Shown in pieces: positions 1 through 8,279 of a stretch of 64,000 bases of DNA (positions within the stretch are counted from its first letter, which is position 1; each line of letters starts with the position of its first letter). The DNA is taken from the NCBI RefSeq assembly GCF_002019855.1, contig NZ_CM007717.1, forward strand, positions 2,725,198 to 2,789,197, read 5' to 3'. Under the pieces are notes generated by a model. It was not told the origin of the DNA and did no database searches. It was given only the letters and a program-made list of their open reading frames with translations. Position numbers and translations under genes: made by a program. Origin of the DNA: Streptomyces antibioticus. Its GTDB lineage: Bacteria > Actinomycetota > Actinomycetes > Streptomycetales > Streptomycetaceae.

Positions 1-307
1 GTGCGGTCTACCCGCGGACTCGGGCGGGCAGCCCTCAAACGTCCGCGCAGAGCACGTTTTACGGCGCTCCTTTTGACCTTGCTCCGGGTGGGGTTTACCT
101 AGCTGCCCAGGTCACCCTGGGCACTGGTGGTCTCTTACACCACCGTTTCACCCTTACCGAGGACCGAGGTCCCCGGCGGTCTGTTTTCTGTGGCACTGTC
201 CCGCGGGTCACCCCGGGTGGCCGTTAGCCACCACCCTGCCGTATGGAGTCCGGACGTTCCTCGGGAAGCCCCTCAGGGGGACTCCACGCGGCCGTCCGCC
301 CGGCTCG
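1..307 (-). ncRNA. rnpB: RNase P RNA (type A), 3' end cut by the window edge
   Basis: Catalytic RNA of ribonuclease P, which matures the 5' ends of tRNAs. Read on the minus strand, the gene shows the conserved GAGGAACGTCCGGACTCC block (about 245-261), an ACAGAAAACAGACCGCC block (about 175-191), and the GGTAAGGGTGAAACGGTG segment followed by GTAAGAGACCACC. These are landmark conserved regions of bacterial type A RNase P RNA. The 5' end is placed near 307, where the CGAGCCGGGCGG stem strand begins. Streptomyces RNase P RNA is roughly 400 nt, so about 95-100 nt of the 3' end lie beyond the left edge. There is no reading frame to support here; open frames across it are accidental. Confidence 0.95.
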
Positions 308-358
308 TCTGCCGTGTCGACCATGGTACCGGGCGCGTGCCCCTCCCACGGCCCGGCG

Positions 359-1300
359 TCAGCCCGTCCGTGCCTCGCCCTGGTCCGGGCAGAGGTCCGA
401 AGTGGCGGGCGCAGGGGAAGGGGCGTGGAGCTTCTTGCGGGGGCCCGTCGCCGCCGTCGCCAGGACCGAGCCCGCCAGGATCAACGCGAAGGCCGCCAGG
501 ATGCCGGCCGTCAGGGGTTCGTCCAGGAACAGGGCGCCCGCGGCCACCGCCACCGCCGGGTTGACGTACGTGATGACCGTCGAGCGGGTGGGGCCGATCT
601 CCTTGATCAGTTCGAGGAAGGCGACGAAGGCCACCGCCGTGCAGACGACGCCGAGGGCGGCGAGGGCCCCCAGGACGGAGGGGGCGGGGGTTTCGGACGG
701 CCAGGTGGCCGCCGCCGAGGGGGCGTAGACCAGGGCCGCCAGGAGCAGGCAGGGGACGATGAGCTGGAGCGTGGGCACGTTCTTGAGGCGGCGCGCCGCG
801 ATCAGGGGCGCCGTGGCGTAGCCGACGACCGTAACGAACACCTCCGCCAGCGACCGGGCGTCCCCGCCGGTGAGGTGCGGCAGGGTCAGGACGGCCACCC
901 CGCCCAGGCCGAGGGCCAGGCCCACGATCCGGCGTACGCCGAGCGCCTCCGTGTCGCCGAGGAGCCGGGCCGCCTGGACGCCGACGATCGGGACGCCCGC
1001 GATCAGCAGGCCCGCCGTCGAGCTGGAGAGGTGACGTTCGGCGTCGGTCAGGGTGAACCACGGGCCGATGATCTCGATGCACGCGAAGGCCAGCATCGGC
1101 GCCCAGTGCGCCCGCACGGTGCGTACCAGGCCGCCCTGGCGGATCGCGAAGGGGAGCAGGAGCAGGGCGCCCAGCGCACAGCGCGTGAACACCACCATGG
1201 ACGTGGAGAGGTCGGCGTCCACCGCCACCTTGATCAGCAGGTAGGGGATGCCCCAGACCACTCCCATCAGGGAGAACAGGAACCAGCCGCGTGCAGTCAT
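359..1300 (-). CDS. EamA/DMT-family transporter
   Basis: A 313-residue integral membrane protein of the drug/metabolite transporter superfamily. About ten hydrophobic segments form two EamA-like halves. The first half opens with a GWFLFSLMGVVWG segment and the second ends with an ITYVNPAVAVAAGALFLDEPLT segment, the end-of-domain helix typical of EamA proteins. The tail is basic and cytoplasmic-looking (GPRKKLHAP). It lies 19 nt downstream of an AraC-type regulator on the same strand, so the two probably share a transcript and the regulator may respond to the substrate. Family members export amino acids, nucleosides or small drugs. Nothing here identifies the substrate. Confidence 0.88.
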   Translation of the reverse strand: MTARGWFLFSLMGVVWGIPYLLIKVAVDADLSTSMVVFTRCALGALLLLPFAIRQGGLVRTVRAHWAPMLAFACIEIIGPWFTLTDAERHLSSSTAGLLIAGVPIVGVQAARLLGDTEALGVRRIVGLALGLGGVAVLTLPHLTGGDARSLAEVFVTVVGYATAPLIAARRLKNVPTLQLIVPCLLLAALVYAPSAAATWPSETPAPSVLGALAALGVVCTAVAFVAFLELIKEIGPTRSTVITYVNPAVAVAAGALFLDEPLTAGILAAFALILAGSVLATAATGPRKKLHAPSPAPATSDLCPDQGEARTG

Positions 1301-1319
1301 ACGACGAGTGTCGGGCCGG

Positions 1320-2177
1320 TCAGCGCCCCGGGTCTTGAACGCTGTTGCGGTACGTCGCCGGCGTCACCGCCAGAACCTTCCGGAACCAGCGGGTCAGATG
1401 CGCCTGGTCCGCGAAGCCCACCAGCGAGGCGACCTCGGCGGGGCGCAGCCCGGACTCCAGCAGCACCCGGGCGCGGGCCACCCGGTGCTGGGCCAGCCAG
1501 GCGTACGGCGGGATCCCCATCGTCGTACGGAAGGCGCGGAGCAGTTGGTAGCGGGACAGGCCCAGGTCCGCGGCGAGGTCGGCGAGGGCGGGCGGGGCGA
1601 GGAGTTCGTCGGCGAGACGGTCACGGACCGCGAGGGCGATGCCGCGCGCGCCCGGGACGGGGTCGTCGGCCGGGCGAGCGGTGGAGTGGCGGCGGGCCAG
1701 GGCGGTGAGCAGCCAGGGCAGCCGGGACTCGGCCTCCAGCGGGTCGGGGCAGGTGCTGAGGTCGGTGTGGGCGGCGCGGAGTGCGGCGGCGAGTTCCGGA
1801 TCGTCGATCAGCGGCTCGCGGAAGTGCGGCGGGCCCCCGAGGGTGCCTTCGGTGAGCAGGGCCGGGCCCGCGTACAGGGCGCGGTAGGCGTAGCCGTCGG
1901 TGTCGTTGGCGGGGCCGCCGGTGTGCATCTCGCCGGGGGCGAGGACGACGATGGCGCCGGGGCCGTTGCGGATGTGGCCGCCCCGGTAGTCGATGATCTC
2001 CGCGCCGCCGACGCAGACGCCGACCGTGTACTCGTCGTGGGCGTGCGGGGCGTAGACGTGCCGGTCGAAGCAGGCGGTCAGCAGGTCGAGCGGCGGCCCG
2101 CAGCGGCCCAGCCGGGCCCGGGTCCACGACGCCTGTTCACGGTCCGTGCGGTCCGTGCGGCCCGTCCCACCGTTCAT
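1320..2177 (-). CDS. AraC-family transcriptional regulator with cupin sensor
   Basis: A 285-residue regulator. The N-terminal half is a cupin-like ligand domain with HVYAPHAHDEYTVGVC near the start and a VVLAPGEMHTGGPA strand pair. The C-terminal ~100 residues hold two helix-turn-helix motifs of the AraC/XylS type, with the signature ASLVGFADQAHLTRWFRKVLAVTPATYR. I chose the ATG at 2177 because GGAGGG lies 10-11 nt upstream. An in-frame ATG at 2237 would add 20 residues of poor quality. It precedes the DMT transporter, whose expression it may control, with the ligand sensed by the cupin. Confidence 0.88.
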   Translation of the reverse strand: MNGGTGRTDRTDREQASWTRARLGRCGPPLDLLTACFDRHVYAPHAHDEYTVGVCVGGAEIIDYRGGHIRNGPGAIVVLAPGEMHTGGPANDTDGYAYRALYAGPALLTEGTLGGPPHFREPLIDDPELAAALRAAHTDLSTCPDPLEAESRLPWLLTALARRHSTARPADDPVPGARGIALAVRDRLADELLAPPALADLAADLGLSRYQLLRAFRTTMGIPPYAWLAQHRVARARVLLESGLRPAEVASLVGFADQAHLTRWFRKVLAVTPATYRNSVQDPGR

Positions 2178-2440
2178 CGTCCGTCCGCCCTCCGTCTCGC
2201 GTTCTCGCGGGTTCAACACCGTCGACCCCGCTTTCATGCCCCGGCTCCAGGCCCGGCCACGCCTTCCGGGCCACGCCCCCGACCCCCGGGCGGCCTTAGG
2301 CCCTCGCCCCCCGGCCGACCTCAGCCCTTACCCCCCGGCCGCCCCCAGCCCCGACCGGCACGATCCGCCCTCCCCCTCCCCCTCCCCCCCACGATCATCA
2401 CCCTTGACCCCTCCCCGACGTCAGCCTTTCTACTGGTGCC

Positions 2441-3193
2441 ATGCGGATCGGAGAACTCGCCGAGGCCGTCGGCGTGACCACGCGGACCGTCCGGCACTAC
2501 CACCACCTGGGGCTGCTGCCCGAGCCCGAGCGGCGTGCCAACGGCTACCGCGACTACTCGCTGCGGCATGCCGTCGTCCTCGCCCGGATCCGGCGGCTCA
2601 CCGAGCTGGGTCTCGGCCTGGCCGAGGTGCGGGACGTGCTCGCTGACGACGCCGGCCAGGACCTCGTGGAGGCGCTGACCGAGCTGGACGCGGACCTCGC
2701 CCGGCAGGAGGCGGCGATCCGGGCGCGCCGGGCCCGGCTGCGGGCGCTGCTGGCGGCGGAGGAGCTGCCCGCCGAGGGGCCGGTGTCGCCGGAGCTGACC
2801 GCTCTGTTCGCGCGGACCTCGGCCGAGCTGTCCGACTCGCCCATGGCCGCCCGGGACCGCGAGGTGCTCGCGCTGATCGACACGGCCGCGGCGCCCGAGG
2901 AACGGGAGCGGCTGCTGACGGCGGTCGGCGCGATCGTGGCCTCGCCGGAGGCGGTGGCCCGCGCCAACGAGGCGTACGCGCTGCTGGACGCGCTCGCCGA
3001 CGCCGATCCGGCCGACCCCCGGGTGGAGACGGCCGCCCGTCGGCTCGCCGAGTGCACGCCGCGCGAACTGCTCCCGGATCCGCCCGCGATCGACCACGAC
3101 CACAGCTTCCTGCGGGCACTGTACGCCGACTTCGCCCCCGCGCAGGCGGAGGCGATCCGCCGGGCGCTGCGCCTCCTCACGGAGGAGACGTGA
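2441..3193 (+). CDS. MerR-family transcriptional regulator
   Basis: A 250-residue protein. Its first ~70 residues are a MerR winged helix (MRIGELAEAVGVTTRTVRHYHHLGLLPEPER, then RRLTELGLGLAEVRDVL). A long helical stretch rich in Arg/Ala/Glu follows (about 85-115), forming the dimerization coiled coil. The C-terminal ~130 residues are a helical domain without the cysteine or histidine clusters of metal sensors, so a small organic ligand or no ligand is more likely. The stop overlaps the start of the next gene (GTGA at 3190-3193), so the two are translationally coupled. Confidence 0.9.
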   Translation: MRIGELAEAVGVTTRTVRHYHHLGLLPEPERRANGYRDYSLRHAVVLARIRRLTELGLGLAEVRDVLADDAGQDLVEALTELDADLARQEAAIRARRARLRALLAAEELPAEGPVSPELTALFARTSAELSDSPMAARDREVLALIDTAAAPEERERLLTAVGAIVASPEAVARANEAYALLDALADADPADPRVETAARRLAECTPRELLPDPPAIDHDHSFLRALYADFAPAQAEAIRRALRLLTEET

Positions 3194-3804
3194 GAACGGC
3201 CGCCGTCCTCGCCCGGCACGAACTGCGCCTGCTGGTCAGCCTGTTGCGATGGCTGGCCCGGCGGCCGGACAGCGGCGGCGACGGGAAGGGCAGCGTCCAG
3301 GTGTTCGGGTATGCGCAGGGACAGGGCGCCGTGATGGCCGGTTTCTGGTTCGTCTGCGCCGTCGAGACCTTCGCCATGGCCGTGCTGCTGCGCAACTGGC
3401 CCACCGCGCACCGGGTGGTGCTCGTCCTGGACCTCTACACCCTGCTGTTCGTGGCCGGTCTGTACGCCGCGTGGACGGTCCGTCCGCATCTCCTCCACGA
3501 CGACGTCCTGCGCGTCCGCCAGGCCGCCCATGTCGATCTGCGCGTCCCGCTGGACCGGATCGCGGCCGTCCGCCGGGAGACCCGCACCACGCACGAGCGG
3601 GCCGACGGCGAGCTGAACCTGCCGGTCGGCTCGCGGACCACCGTGACGCTCCAACTCACCGCGCCGATCGCCCACTTCACGCTCCTCGGCCGCCGCCGGG
3701 ACGTCACCCTGATCCGGCTGCACGCCGACGACGACCGCGCGCTGGCGGACGCCGTCACGCGGGCACGAAGCGGATCCTCGGTACGGCCGGATCGGCCTCG
3801 GTGA
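3190..3804 (+). CDS. Hypothetical two-helix membrane protein coupled to MerR
   Basis: A 204-residue protein I do not recognise. The GTG start at 3190 overlaps the MerR stop (GTGA) and is preceded by GGAGGAG at 3181-3187. Two hydrophobic segments (about residues 42-65 and 75-95) suggest membrane insertion near the N-terminus. They are followed by a soluble ~100-residue domain containing VDLRVPLDRIAAV and TVTLQLTAPIAHFTLLGRRRDVTLIRLHADD, which has the feel of a PH-like beta domain as in bacterial membrane proteins. The coupling suggests it is the regulator's target or partner. Its 3' end overlaps the convergent RNB gene by 50 bp. Confidence 0.8.
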   Translation: MRTAAVLARHELRLLVSLLRWLARRPDSGGDGKGSVQVFGYAQGQGAVMAGFWFVCAVETFAMAVLLRNWPTAHRVVLVLDLYTLLFVAGLYAAWTVRPHLLHDDVLRVRQAAHVDLRVPLDRIAAVRRETRTTHERADGELNLPVGSRTTVTLQLTAPIAHFTLLGRRRDVTLIRLHADDDRALADAVTRARSGSSVRPDRPR

Positions 3805-5188
3805 GGCGGACCCGCAGCCGTTCGCCGAGGGGCAGGGCGTCGCTGTCGATCCGGCCGATGACCGCCGGGGACTCCAACTGGACGGTGCCGACGGCCGGTC
3901 GGCGTTCGTCGACATCGACGACACAGCCGTCGAACTCCTCGCCCACCCGGTCGGCGAGCAGCGCGGCCTCCACCGTGTCGACGCAGGCCCGTTCGACCGC
4001 GGCGGCGCGCCGCCCGCCCTCGGCCATCTCCCCCGGCAGGGCGTCCAGCGCGCCGAGCACCCAGTCGGGCGGGGTCTCGCCGGCGACGGCGGCCAGGCAC
4101 AGCTCCGTGGCGTAGCGGTCGGCGAGCCGGCGCAGCGGGGCCGTGCAGTGGGTGTACGGGGCGGCGACCGCGGAGTGGGTGGTGATCGCGGGGAGCCGTC
4201 CGTCCCGGAAGACGGTGTAGCCGGCGCCGCGCAGCAGGGTCGTGCACTCCTGGAGGAAGGCCGCGTGCCGGGGCTCGCGCGGGTCGAGGGAGCGGATGAG
4301 CGTGGCGTACGAGACGTGGTGCGGCCAGTCGACGCGCAGTGCGCGCGCGGTGTTCCGCAGCCGGCCGACGGCGCCGTCGGGAGCGGCGGGCAGGGTGCGC
4401 AGGACGCCGGTGCCGGAGGCCAGCATCAGGTCGGCGGCGGCCATCCCGGTGAGCAGGGAGAGCTGGGCGTTCCAGCCCTCGGCGGGCAGCGGGGCGCGGT
4501 AGTCGAGCCGGTAGGTGTGGTCGTGCTCCACGACCTCCTGCTCGGGCACGTTCAGCGAGATCCCGCCGCGCTCCTCCTCCCTCAGCTCCCGCAGCCGTCC
4601 GACGGTGGCGAGGAGCCGCAGCGGTTCCTCGGCCGTCCCGTCGTCGATCCGCCGCTGTACGCCCGCGTAGTCGAGCTTGGCGCGGCTGCGGACGAGCGCG
4701 CGGTGGACGTCGACGGCGACGGTGGCGCCGTCCGCGTCCAGGTCGACGGTCCACAGCGCGGCGGGCCGGTCCTGGCCGGGCAGCAGGCTGGCGGCGCCCT
4801 CGCTGAGCACGGCCGGGTGCAGCGGGACCTTGCCGTCGGGGAAGTAGAGGGTCGTCACCCGGCGGTGCGCCTCGGCGTCCACCGGGCCTCCGGGTACGAC
4901 GAAGGCGGCGACGTCCGCGACGGCGTACCGGACGCGGTAGCCGGTGCCCCGCCGGGACAGGTGCAGCGCCTGGTCGAGGTCGGTGGCGGTGGGCGGGTCG
5001 ACGGTGACGAACGGGATGTCGGTCGCGTCGCGCTCCGGCAGGGCGGGCGCCTTGGCGGCGCGTTCCGCCTCGGCCAGTACGCCGAGCGGGAAGGCGAGGG
5101 GCACGCCGAGTCCGGAGCGCAGCGCGGCGAGGGCGACCCGCAGGGGCGCTTCGGGGGCACCGGTCACGCGGAGGGGGCGGCGGGGCAT
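3755..5188 (-). CDS. RNB-domain ribonuclease (RNase II/R family, short form)
   Basis: A 477-residue exoribonuclease-like protein. The RNB catalytic core starts near residue 60 with DIPFVTVDPPTATDLDQALHL, which contains the aspartates that bind Mg2+ in RNase II/R. It continues through a YRVRYAVADVAAFV strand and a HCTAPLRRLADRYATEL segment, the conserved region near the end of the RNB fold. The last ~65 residues look like a small beta-barrel (S1-like). The N-terminal cold-shock domains of classical RNase II/R are absent, as usual for this short actinobacterial group. The start is the ATG at 5188; no strong ribosome-binding site is visible. Confidence 0.88.
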   Translation of the reverse strand: MPRRPLRVTGAPEAPLRVALAALRSGLGVPLAFPLGVLAEAERAAKAPALPERDATDIPFVTVDPPTATDLDQALHLSRRGTGYRVRYAVADVAAFVVPGGPVDAEAHRRVTTLYFPDGKVPLHPAVLSEGAASLLPGQDRPAALWTVDLDADGATVAVDVHRALVRSRAKLDYAGVQRRIDDGTAEEPLRLLATVGRLRELREEERGGISLNVPEQEVVEHDHTYRLDYRAPLPAEGWNAQLSLLTGMAAADLMLASGTGVLRTLPAAPDGAVGRLRNTARALRVDWPHHVSYATLIRSLDPREPRHAAFLQECTTLLRGAGYTVFRDGRLPAITTHSAVAAPYTHCTAPLRRLADRYATELCLAAVAGETPPDWVLGALDALPGEMAEGGRRAAAVERACVDTVEAALLADRVGEEFDGCVVDVDERRPAVGTVQLESPAVIGRIDSDALPLGERLRVRLTEADPAVPRIRFVPA

Positions 5189-5293
5189 AGGGCGAGCGTA
5201 GGGCGCGGGCGGCGAAGGGGCACGCCGTACGCTGTTCCGTGCCCCGGTCGCCCGCCGTGGAGCCGTGTCCTGAGTGTCCTGAGGAGATGTCCC

Positions 5294-6076
5294 GTGCTCG
5301 TCCTGCTGCCCCCGTCCGAAGGCAAGGCCGCCTCGGGTCGCGGTGCCCCGTTGAAGCCCGAGTCCCTGTCGCTGCCGGGGCTGGCCGCCGCGCGCGAGGC
5401 GGTGCTCGACGAGCTGGTCGAGCTGTGCGCGGGCGACGAGGACAAGGCGCGCGAGGTGCTCGGGCTGAGCGAGGGGCTGCGCGGCGAGGTCGGCAAGAAC
5501 GCCGCCCTGCGCACGGCGGGCGCGCGTCCGGCCGGCGAGATCTACACGGGTGTCCTGTACGACGCCCTGGGCCTGGCCTCCCTGGACGCGGCCGCGAAGA
5601 GGCGCGCCGCCCGTTCGCTGCTGGTGTTCTCGGGGCTGTGGGGCGCCGTCCGGGTGACGGACCGCATCCCGTCGTACCGCTGCTCGATGGGGGTGCGGCT
5701 GCCCGGTCTCGGGGCGCTGGGCGCGCACTGGCGGGCGCCGATGGCGGCCGTGCTGCCCGAGGCCGCCGGGGACGGGCTGGTCCTGGACCTGCGGTCGGCG
5801 GCGTACGCGGCGGCGTGGAAGCCGAAGGGCGGGACGGCTGGGCGTACGGCGACCGTGCGGGTGCTGCACGCGCCGACCCGGAAGGTCGTCAGCCACTTCA
5901 ACAAGGCGACGAAGGGGCGGATCGTACGGAGCCTGCTGACGGCCGGGATCGCGCCGAAGGGCCCGGCGGAGCTGGTGGAGGCGTTGCGGGACCTCCGGTA
6001 TGTGGTGGAGACGGAGCCGCCGGCACGGGCGGGGGCTCCGTGGTCGGTGGACGTGCTGGTGGACGAGGTGCACTGA
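5294..6076 (+). CDS. yaaA: YaaA/UPF0246-family peroxide-stress protein
   Basis: A 260-residue protein with the family hallmarks: LLPPSEGK at the N-terminus, YTGVLYDAL, SGLWGAVRVTDRIPSYRCSMG, and SHFNKATKGRIVRSL near the C-terminus. In E. coli, YaaA lowers intracellular free iron during hydrogen peroxide stress; the family also binds DNA. The GTG at 5294 is the start, with GAGGAG at 5281-5286 giving good spacing. The coding end is embedded in a 25-bp tandem repeat. It is divergent from the RNB gene and upstream of the KDPG aldolase. Confidence 0.88.
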   Translation: MLVLLPPSEGKAASGRGAPLKPESLSLPGLAAAREAVLDELVELCAGDEDKAREVLGLSEGLRGEVGKNAALRTAGARPAGEIYTGVLYDALGLASLDAAAKRRAARSLLVFSGLWGAVRVTDRIPSYRCSMGVRLPGLGALGAHWRAPMAAVLPEAAGDGLVLDLRSAAYAAAWKPKGGTAGRTATVRVLHAPTRKVVSHFNKATKGRIVRSLLTAGIAPKGPAELVEALRDLRYVVETEPPARAGAPWSVDVLVDEVH

Positions 6077-6139
6077 CACCCCTGGAACAGAGGTCCACTG
6101 ACACCCTTGGAACAGAGGTGCACTGACACCCCTGGAGCA
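6065..6139 (+). repeat. 25-bp tandem repeat, three copies, spanning the yaaA stop codon
   Basis: Units at 6065-6089, 6090-6114 and 6115-6139 differ at only one or two positions each. The first copy includes the last codons and stop of yaaA, so every copy carries the GCACTGACACC-like segment with an in-frame TGA. It looks like recent duplication of the yaaA 3' end by slippage or unequal exchange. Confidence 0.9.
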
Positions 6140-6147
6140 GGGGTGTT

Positions 6148-6179
6148 GCAGCATGCGCAATGAGCTTTGCGCATGCTGC
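6148..6179. promoter_or_regulatory. Perfect 13-bp inverted repeat upstream of KDPG aldolase
   Basis: Arms GCAGCATGCGCAA (6148-6160) and its exact complement (6167-6179) are separated by TGAGCT. The element sits 24 nt before the aldolase start and directly after the tandem repeat. There is no T-run, so an operator is more likely than an intrinsic terminator, although it could end yaaA transcripts. Confidence 0.6.
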
Positions 6180-6202
6180 GGGCCGCGGGCAGGATGAGGC
6201 GC

Positions 6203-6913
6203 ATGGCCTCTCCCCTGCCCTCGTCCGCCGCGGGCGCGTCCGTGCTGGATCTCGCGCCCGTGCTGCCCGTGGTGGTCGTCCGGGACGCCGACGACGCCGT
6301 ACCGCTGGCGCGGGCGCTGGTGGCGGGCGGGCTGCCCGCGATCGAGGTGACGCTGCGGACCCCGGCCGCCCTGGATGCCGTACGGCGGATCTCCGCCGAG
6401 GTGCCGGAGGCGGTGGTCGGCGCCGGGACGGTCATCACGCCGGAGCAGGTGACGGCGTGCGTGGCGGCGGGCGCGCGGTTCCTGGTGAGCCCCGGCTGGA
6501 CGGACGGTCTGCTGGCGGCGATGCGGGCTTCGGGGGTGCCGTTCCTGCCGGGGGTGTCGACCGCCACGGAGGTGGTGGCGCTGCTGGAGCGCGGGGTGCG
6601 CGAGATGAAGTTCTTCCCGGCCCAGGCGGCGGGCGGCACGGCCTATCTGCGCTCCCTCGTCGGGCCCCTGCCCCAGGCCCGCTTCTGCCCGACCGGCGGG
6701 GTCGGCCCGGACAACGCGCCCGAATATCTGTCCCTGCCCAACGTCGGCTGCGTCGGCGGCAGTTGGATGGTCCCGGCGGAGGCCGTGGCGGCGCGGGACT
6801 GGGGGCGGGTCGAGGAGCTGGCCCGGAGTGCCGCCGCGCTCGCCGACGGGGCCGGGGGCTCAGGAACTCCCGGAACTCCTGGTGTCAGGGCCGCAGATGG
6901 GACGTGTCGTTGA
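6203..6913 (+). CDS. eda: KHG/KDPG aldolase (2-keto-3-deoxy-6-phosphogluconate aldolase)
   Basis: A 236-residue class I aldolase that splits KDPG to pyruvate and glyceraldehyde 3-phosphate. Visible active-site landmarks are PVVVVRD at strand 1, the catalytic-Glu segment AIEVTLRTP, VGAGTVITPEQ, the Schiff-base lysine in EMKFFPAQAAGG, and FCPTGGVGPDN, which binds phosphate. I chose the ATG at 6203 because GGATGAGG lies just upstream; a TTG at 6167 is in frame but falls inside the palindrome. The C-terminus is a Gly/Pro-rich tail overlapping the convergent RNase H gene by 29 bp. No partner Entner-Doudoroff gene is in view. Confidence 0.92.
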   Translation: MASPLPSSAAGASVLDLAPVLPVVVVRDADDAVPLARALVAGGLPAIEVTLRTPAALDAVRRISAEVPEAVVGAGTVITPEQVTACVAAGARFLVSPGWTDGLLAAMRASGVPFLPGVSTATEVVALLERGVREMKFFPAQAAGGTAYLRSLVGPLPQARFCPTGGVGPDNAPEYLSLPNVGCVGGSWMVPAEAVAARDWGRVEELARSAAALADGAGGSGTPGTPGVRAADGTCR

Positions 6914-8267
6914 ACAGCCGGACGCTGGCGTTGCCGTCGGCGTAGTACGCCACCGCCGACAGCGAGGCCGCCGACAGCTCCATCCGGAACAGCGACTCCG
7001 GCGGCGCGCCCAGGGCCAGCCGCACCAGGGTCTTGATCGGGGTCACGTGGGTGACGAGCAGGACCGTGCGGCCCGCGTAGGCCGAGGTCAGCTTGTCGCG
7101 GGTGGCGGAGATCCGGGCCGCGGTGGCCGCGAAGCTCTCGCCGCCGCCGGTGGGTTCGGCCTCCGGGTCGGCGAGCCAGCGGTTCAGGTCCTCCGGGTGG
7201 CGCTCGCGGACCTCGCCGAACGTCAGCCCCTCCCAGGCGCCGAAGTCCGTCTCGATCAGCCCCTCCTCGACGACGACCTCCAGACCGAGCCGGGCGGCGA
7301 CGGCCCCGGCGGTCTCCCGGGTACGGGCCAGCGGGGAGGCCAGGATGTGCTGCACGGTCCCGCGCCGGGCCAGCGCGGCGGCGACCCGCTCGGCCTGCTC
7401 CCGGCCGACGGCGGAGAGGGACGGGTCGCTGCCGCCCCGCCCGGAGAACCGCTTCTGCGGAGTGAGGGGCGTCTCGCCGTGCCGCAGCAGCACGAAGGTG
7501 GCGGGGGCGCCGAGATCGGGGGCGGAGGCCCAGCCGACGGAGGGGCGAGTCTCGGGGGACGTCGGCGGGGTGGCGGCGAGGGTGCGGGCGGCGCGGGCGT
7601 CGGCGTCGCCCGCGTCGGTCGTGGCCTCGGTGGCGGCCGTGCCGGTCGTGGCCTCGGTGACGGCCACGGCGGTCGTGGCCTCGGTGGCGGTCGTGTCCTC
7701 CGTGGCGCGGGCCTGCGCCAGCGCCTCGCGGGCCTTCGCCGCACCGGCCGTCGCGTCGCCGGGAGGACCGGACGGCTCGGGCAGGGCCCGCGATCCGGCC
7801 GATCCCGGCCCTGCCGCGTCCAGGGCGGCCCGGGACGCGGCCGCGTCCCACTGCTCGCCCCGCTTGCCGGCGTCCATGGCCTCGTTGGCCAGCCGGTCGG
7901 CGTGCTTGTTGCGCTCGCGCGGGATCCACTCGTAACTGACCTGGCCGGCCGGCAGGATCCGGGCGGCCTCCGCGGCGAGTGGCTTCATGTCGGGGTGCTT
8001 GATCTTCCAGCGGCCCGACATCTGCTCGACGACGAGCTTGGAGTCCATGCGCACCCGTACGGTCGCCGCCGGGTCCAGTTCACGCGCGGCCCGCAGGCCG
8101 GCCAGCAACCCCCGGTACTCGGCGACGTTGTTGGTGGCCACGCCGATGAACTCGGCGCGTTCCGCGAGGGTTTCACCCGTCGCCGCGTCGATCACCACAC
8201 TGCCGTAGCCCGCGGGCCCCGGGTTGCCCCGTGACCCGCCGTCGGCCTCGACGATGAACTCCCGCAC
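6885..8267 (-). CDS. Bifunctional RNase H / histidine phosphatase
   Basis: A 460-residue fusion of the Rv2228c type. Residues 1-140 are an RNase HI domain (VEADGGSRGNPGPAGYG, NNVAEYRGLLAGL, RMDSKLVVEQM, ERNKHADRLANEAM), whose acidic residues cut RNA in RNA-DNA hybrids. Residues ~245-460 are a phosphoglycerate-mutase-like histidine phosphatase (FVLLRHGETPLT, then LLVTHVTPIKTLVRLAL), a domain that acts as alpha-ribazole or acid phosphatase in relatives. Between them is a ~100-residue Ala/Thr-rich linker that includes three 27-bp DNA repeats (7617-7697). It is the last gene of a three-gene operon, 12 nt after the zinc-ribbon gene. Confidence 0.93.
   Translation of the reverse strand: MREFIVEADGGSRGNPGPAGYGSVVIDAATGETLAERAEFIGVATNNVAEYRGLLAGLRAARELDPAATVRVRMDSKLVVEQMSGRWKIKHPDMKPLAAEAARILPAGQVSYEWIPRERNKHADRLANEAMDAGKRGEQWDAAASRAALDAAGPGSAGSRALPEPSGPPGDATAGAAKAREALAQARATEDTTATEATTAVAVTEATTGTAATEATTDAGDADARAARTLAATPPTSPETRPSVGWASAPDLGAPATFVLLRHGETPLTPQKRFSGRGGSDPSLSAVGREQAERVAAALARRGTVQHILASPLARTRETAGAVAARLGLEVVVEEGLIETDFGAWEGLTFGEVRERHPEDLNRWLADPEAEPTGGGESFAATAARISATRDKLTSAYAGRTVLLVTHVTPIKTLVRLALGAPPESLFRMELSAASLSAVAYYADGNASVRLFNDTSHLRP
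7617..7697. repeat. 27-bp tandem repeat in the RNase H/phosphatase linker, three copies
   Basis: Copies at 7617-7643, 7644-7670 and 7671-7697 share the core GGTCGTGGCCTCGGTGRCGG. The length is a multiple of three, so expansion keeps the reading frame and lengthens only the Ala/Thr-rich interdomain linker. Confidence 0.85.
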
Positions 8268-8279
8268 GCCGCAGACCCC

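Noticed and set aside
1..728. Open frames in the first 730 bases on the plus strand
   Set aside because: They run through the RNase P RNA and the reverse of the DMT transporter and have no coding features.
6065..6179. Attachment site or mobile-element end
   Set aside because: No integrase, tRNA or transposase in the area; the repeat is a local duplication of the yaaA end.
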